From Halanaerobiales bacterium (GTDB lineage Bacteria > Bacillota_F > Halanaerobiia > DY22613), in contig JAGMES010000077.1 in assembly GCA_023128035.1 (NCBI GenBank), positions 1 to 20,358 of the forward strand: a stretch of DNA of 20,358 nucleotides, read 5' to 3'. The position numbers and the translations under genes were made by a program. This document shows positions 17,267 through 20,358 of this stretch, one piece after another. The notes under the pieces are model-generated. The model worked only from the letters and a program-made list of their open reading frames with translations. It had not been told where the DNA came from and did no database searches. Numbering within the stretch: position 1 is the stretch's first letter; the number at the start of each line of letters is the position of its first letter.

Positions 17267-18269
17267 AGTTTTCCTCAACTCCAAAGTTACTGATCTTCTT
17301 TGTATAAATATTATGAATAATTTTCTCCATCGAAGTTTCTTTAATACCTACATCTACCACATTATTGGTGGTAATTAAAATATTTATAAGCTTTGAAACC
17401 TCAGTAACATTATTAGGTAGGCGCAATTCCATAATATTATTATCAGATGAAATGACCTCTACATCAGGTGGTAGTGTTATCGTTTCTTTCTTTTGGTCAA
17501 ACTGTACTTCTAAAATCTTATGTGTCAAAAATTTCTGCTTTAAGAGCTTAATTCTATCATCAAAGATAATAGAGCCTTCATTTATTATAACTACACGGTC
17601 ACAAACTGACTCTATATCTCCCACATCATGGCTTGTTAAAATAACTGTAGTACCTTCTAAACGGTTCATCTCTCTTAACCCTTGACGAATTTGCTGTTTT
17701 GCTACCAAATCTAGTCCAATTGTTGGTTCATCTAAAAATAAAAGTTTTGGTCTATGTAATAATGAAGCTGCGATTTCACATTTCATACGCTGTCCTAGAC
17801 TTAATCTACGTGCTGGTGTGTATAAGTAGTTATCTAATTCTAACATTTCAGTCAATAGTGATAACTGCTTTTTAAATAAACAATCATCTATCTCATATAT
17901 TTTTGCAAATAAATGAAATGTATCTATTGGAGGTAAATGGAACCATAATTGTGACTTTTGACCGTAAACTGTACCTATATTATAAGCTAGTTTACTGCGT
18001 TCTCTATTTGGGTTATAACCCATTACTTCTATATCTCCACTTGTGGGTGTAAGGATACCTGTTAACATTTTTAGAGTAGTAGATTTCCCTGCTCCATTTG
18101 GCCCAATAAAAGCAATCATCTCACCAGAATCTGCTTTAAAATCAATCTCTGATACAGCCTCAACTGTCTTATAATTTGGGCGATACAAAGACTGTAAGCC
18201 TTTAATAAATCCTTGTTTTTTTTGTTTTACGCGAAACACTTTTTTTAATTTTTTTGTTTTAATAATCAT
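17259..18269 (-). CDS. ABC transporter ATP-binding protein
   Basis: This 336-residue ATPase powers the exporter encoded by the next two genes. Visible motifs are Walker A GPNGAGKST (about 56-64), a Q-loop at YGQKSQLW (102-109), the ABC signature as LSLGQ (156-160), Walker B LLFLDEPT (176-183) and the H-loop His214 (LTSHD). The extended N-terminus (KQKKQGFIKGLQSLY) and a C-terminal regulatory region of about 110 residues are usual for ATPases paired with ABC-2 permeases of this type. The ATG at 18269 has AGGAG about 12 nt upstream, a little distant. The 78-bp gap before it contains TATAATATTATA, a short palindrome that could serve as a weak -10, but I see no convincing -35. Confidence 0.96.
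   Translation of the reverse strand: MIIKTKKLKKVFRVKQKKQGFIKGLQSLYRPNYKTVEAVSEIDFKADSGEMIAFIGPNGAGKSTTLKMLTGILTPTSGDIEVMGYNPNRERSKLAYNIGTVYGQKSQLWFHLPPIDTFHLFAKIYEIDDCLFKKQLSLLTEMLELDNYLYTPARRLSLGQRMKCEIAASLLHRPKLLFLDEPTIGLDLVAKQQIRQGLREMNRLEGTTVILTSHDVGDIESVCDRVVIINEGSIIFDDRIKLLKQKFLTHKILEVQFDQKKETITLPPDVEVISSDNNIMELRLPNNVTEVSKLINILITTNNVVDVGIKETSMEKIIHNIYTKKISNFGVEENYG
17272..17276 (-). promoter_or_regulatory. RBS that sets the permease start at 17266
   Basis: GAGGA on the minus strand lies 5 nt before the ATG at 17266, within the last codons of the ATPase gene. Confidence 0.65.
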
Positions 18270-18347
18270 TACTTTACATATCTCCTTTCTATTACTACAT
18301 TACTTCCAAGCTAAGACGATAATTTACTAATATAATATTATATATTT

Positions 18348-19217
18348 TTACCCGGAGATTTTTAGGTCTACATATTCAGGAAATGATAAAATATTTTCTA
18401 ACTGATGTTCAAAAATAACAATCTCATCTAGCTTATCTACTTCTTCACATTCAATTAATGCCAAACCAATCTTCCCGTAAGTACCAAACCTATCATTTAA
18501 CTCTGCCATTAGCAGTTTATGCTTATCAGATTTACGTAATTTATTTAACTCATCATATGAGTAAACATAACCTGTTGTATTGAGTTGGTTGGTACGTACT
18601 GTTAATTCTTCTGCACGCTGTAAGTCATCTTCTTCAGCAGGTGCAATACTCAATTCCATATTAAGAGATGCAAGATATTCTTCTTGAGTACCTACAAATT
18701 CTTCCTCTGTTTCTTTTCTTTTTGCCTCACTCTTGTACATTAAGCGACGCATCTTAGAATCTTTTGTGATAAATCGCGGGGTCATCTCAGGCATATCTAA
18801 TAAATCATCTAATTTACTAGCGTTGATACAAATTACATCAGGATGTACACTTGCTACTTCCTCTAATTCAAATGGCTGATCATCTATAAATGCAAATGTG
18901 TCAATGCCAACATTAATAGACTCCGCAATTTTTGTAATTGAGGAGGACTTAGAATTCCAATTTATTTGCGGATATATAAAGTATTCATCCAGTTGAAGTT
19001 CTTTGACTTTTTCCCATGCATCTTCATGGCTGTTTTTACTAGCAATAGATAGGAGTATGCCTCTGCGATCCAATTCTTTAATTATATCAGTTACTCCCTC
19101 TCTTAACTCAACATTGTCGTCCTCTAGTAATACTCCGTCCCATAGAGTATTATCAAGATCCCAAACTAAACATTTTACTTTTTTCTCAGAGGACTTTAAA
19201 GTTTCTTCTGTCTTCAT
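18348..19217 (-). CDS. FkbH-like HAD enzyme, C-terminally short
   Basis: This 289-residue protein matches FkbH-type enzymes, which take glycerate from 1,3-bisphosphoglycerate, remove the phosphate and place the glyceryl group on an ACP. HAD motifs are clear: D20-L-D22-N-T (nucleophile), the SIASKN region at 57-62, K90 in WNSKSSSI and IDDQPFE around 111-117. The family's VRTNQLNTTG is at 207-216 and NDRFGTYGKIGLALI at 241-255. After that it ends within about 35 residues (ENILSFPEYVDLKISG), whereas family members I know continue through an SCRV(M/L)GRG-like stretch. No frame downstream restores it, so transferase activity may be altered. The start is ATG at 19217, not the upstream in-frame ATG at 19268, because AAGGAGG lies 5 nt before it. 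It is the first gene of the operon. The matching free ACP is at 15399..15644. Confidence 0.88.
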   Translation of the reverse strand: MKTEETLKSSEKKVKCLVWDLDNTLWDGVLLEDDNVELREGVTDIIKELDRRGILLSIASKNSHEDAWEKVKELQLDEYFIYPQINWNSKSSSITKIAESINVGIDTFAFIDDQPFELEEVASVHPDVICINASKLDDLLDMPEMTPRFITKDSKMRRLMYKSEAKRKETEEEFVGTQEEYLASLNMELSIAPAEEDDLQRAEELTVRTNQLNTTGYVYSYDELNKLRKSDKHKLLMAELNDRFGTYGKIGLALIECEEVDKLDEIVIFEHQLENILSFPEYVDLKISG

Positions 19218-19222
19218 AAATA

Positions 19223-19229
19223 CCTCCTT
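19223..19229 (-). promoter_or_regulatory. RBS that sets the FkbH-like start
   Basis: AAGGAGG on the minus strand, 5 nt before the ATG at 19217, is the strongest ribosome site in the window and rules out the upstream in-frame ATG codons. Confidence 0.85.
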
Positions 19230-19446
19230 GACCATTAAATTAATCCTTTTCACAACCTTAATAAACATGAATAACCTTGAAAAAACTTAAATATTAACTT
19301 CAATTATCCGTGACTTGCATTAAATATATTGTATAGATAATGAGTTACTAATATCTCCCCCTTTAATTTTATTTTTGTTTTAAACTTTAATATATTAATT
19401 TTTTAAATTTTTCTTTTCTTCTTTGCTATCTATATTTAATCCTGCA

Positions 19447-19494
19447 TTTTTTGCCTACTTTTTTGCCTACTTTTTTGCCTACTTTTTTGCCTAC
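19447..19494. repeat. 12-bp tandem repeat, four copies
   Basis: The unit TTTTTTGCCTAC occurs four times head to tail with no mismatch, followed by four more T. The unit length is a multiple of three (VGKK on the minus strand), but the frame has a stop just upstream and no start codon, so coding is unlikely. It lies about 230 bp upstream of the first operon gene. Confidence 0.97.
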
Positions 19495-19557
19495 TTTTAA
19501 TTGTTATTTAACTGTTATTGTTCTCCTTAAAAGATTAAAATCCTTTATTTTTCCGTA

Positions 19558-19572
19558 TTTTTTTTAAAAAAA
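19558..19572. repeat. T8A7 self-complementary run
   Basis: Eight T then seven A, just beyond the end of the minus-strand gene remnant. It could be a weak hairpin or bent DNA; it has no GC-rich stem, so a terminator call is not justified. Confidence 0.5.
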
Positions 19573-19574
19573 CA

Positions 19575-20196
19575 CTAATTTAGTCTATCTTCTGTAGATG
19601 AATGATCAACTATTACCCATCCCGAGGCATCAGCATCAGAGAAGTTTTGACTAATATTACCTGCTCCAACTGTCGTACCTACTTTATAGTAAAAACTATT
19701 CAGTGAAGAAAAATCAAATCAGTAAAGGTATCAGCCCATTTAAAAGGTTCTCCAGCAGGCGAGCTTGTATGCCAAATTGAACTGCCGCTTGTGTTTGATA
19801 GTCAGTGTAGTTGGCCGTAAAATCCACTAACGTTATATCTGTTAAATATTGATTAATTCCATTAGATACTAACCCTGTCAGATTTACATTCGAGATCACT
19901 AGCCCACTACTATCTACAGTAAACCCTGTTGGACTTACATATTCTGTATAGTTATTTAAGTTATCATAAACTTTTAACACTGGGTAATACGTTTCACCAT
20001 CAACAAATTGACCGGTCATTAGTTCATTCCCATGATATTCAGAAAGACTTTGAATTGGCCGAAGGGGTAACGAATTTATGTCCAAAGAATTGAGCGTTGC
20101 ACCTTGTGGTAAATATCCAAAACGATATCCGATTATGGCAGTCATATCCTCTAAAAATCCGAAATCAATATTCACTTCACTATTACTAGTACAGCT
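19575..20196 (-). pseudogene. Frameshifted remnant of an unrecognised gene
   Basis: One protein-like sequence can be followed through all three minus-strand frames. The first part (20196 to about 19800) reads TAIIGYRFGYLPQGATLNSL and VDGETYYPVLKVYDNLNNY. It continues in a second frame with SSPAGEPFKWADTF (stop at 19700-19702) and in a third with LNSFYYKVGTTVGAGN and SDADASGWVIVDHSSTEDR, ending at the TAG at 19575-19577. Two small indels, near 19800 and 19710, explain this. The 5' end is also missing: the frame opens only after a TAG at 20197-20199, with just a GTG at 20175 as a possible start. The composition (Tyr, Thr, Asn, Ser and Gly rich, beta-strand-like) suggests a surface or structural protein, but I do not recognise the family. 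Sequencing error is the alternative to decay. Confidence 0.65.
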
Positions 20197-20236
20197 CTAA
20201 CGAGTAAATATTTTTCGATATATTTTGATATAATAG

Positions 20237-20265
20237 TTTCCAAAAATGCAAAAATATGATATAAT
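20237..20265 (+). promoter_or_regulatory. Sigma-A-like promoter for the right-edge gene
   Basis: TTTCCA (20237-20242) and a perfect TATAAT (20260-20265) are separated by 17 bp. A second TATAAT overlaps at 20265-20270. The ATG at 20311 follows about 45 bp later. The -35 is weak, so the promoter is probable, not certain. Confidence 0.55.
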
Positions 20266-20310
20266 ATAATTAAATATTATGTTGATTTATAGACATTTGG
20301 AGGGATTATT

Positions 20311-20358
20311 ATGAAAAGAAAAACTAGAAAACAAAGAAGAGAAGAAGAAAAGAAAATA
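20311..20358 (+). CDS. Start of a plus-strand gene with a very basic N-terminus
   Basis: ATG at 20311 follows GGAGGG (20299-20304) at a 6-nt distance and a likely promoter. Only 16 codons are visible, MKRKTRKQRREEEKKI, extremely rich in Lys, Arg and Glu. That is too little to assign a function. It is divergent from the biosynthetic operon and separated from it by the gene remnant, so a shared role is not implied. Confidence 0.55.
   Translation, partial: MKRKTRKQRREEEKKI

Larger units (their letters stand above)
19230..19574. other. Gene-free AT-rich leader of the operon
   Basis: No convincing gene lies here. The operon promoter should be in this stretch, but I find no clean -35/-10 pair on the minus strand; GATAAT and TACAAT boxes occur without a good -35 at the right distance. 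It contains a 12-bp tandem repeat and a T8A7 run. Confidence 0.6.

Noticed and set aside
17365..17685. Plus-strand open frame of 106 codons
   Set aside because: It lies wholly opposite the ABC ATPase gene, has no ribosome site and shows no protein motif.
19218..19268. Longer N-terminus for the FkbH-like protein from the ATG at 19268
   Set aside because: The AAGGAGG site sits inside that extension, 5 nt before the ATG at 19217.
19447..19494. CRISPR array
   Set aside because: Units are 12 bp and directly adjacent with no spacers.
19447..19560. Small VGKK-repeat peptide gene on the minus strand
   Set aside because: There is a stop codon three codons before the repeat and no start codon or ribosome site.

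Overview
This AT-rich window, with strong AGGAGG-type Shine-Dalgarno sites, tight gene overlaps and TTG starts, looks like a Gram-positive (Bacillota-like) genome; the phylum is inferred from composition and ribosome binding sites only. Positions 1 to about 19220 hold one minus-strand biosynthetic operon for a hybrid nonribosomal peptide/polyketide. It is read right to left and runs off the left edge.

In transcription order it holds: an FkbH-like glyceryl-ACP loading enzyme (18348..19217); a three-gene ABC-2 exporter (ATPase 17259..18269, permeases 16463..17266 and 15663..16457); a free ACP of the glyceryl/methoxymalonyl type (15399..15644); a free acyltransferase (14406..15368); a PKS module lacking its own AT, KS-KR-ACP (10751..14416); an NRPS module with only the C-terminal half of a condensation domain, then A-PCP (8127..10700); a small nucleotidyltransferase-fold protein (7373..8134); an NRPS module C-A-PCP (3958..7323); and a larger NRPS, C-A-PCP-C and onward, cut by the window edge (1..3968). 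No thioesterase, epimerase, MbtH protein, phosphopantetheinyl transferase or regulator is visible; the missing release domain probably lies to the left.

Working model (inference): the truncated-C NRPS loads a Val-like residue. The AT-less KS-KR-ACP, charged in trans by the neighbouring AT, extends and reduces it to a gamma-amino-beta-hydroxy (statine-like) unit. The C-A-PCP protein, which has a small docking-like N-terminus, adds the next residue, and the last NRPS adds a third through an adenylation domain whose pocket resembles that for Asp but lacks the Asp that normally binds the alpha-amino group. FkbH plus the free ACP should supply a glyceryl unit or a derived extender, but its point of entry is not visible.

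Right of the operon (19218..20310) is gene-poor DNA with a four-copy 12-bp tandem repeat and a twice-frameshifted minus-strand gene remnant. At the right edge a plus-strand promoter, ribosome binding site and ATG mark the start of a divergent gene encoding a very basic N-terminus.
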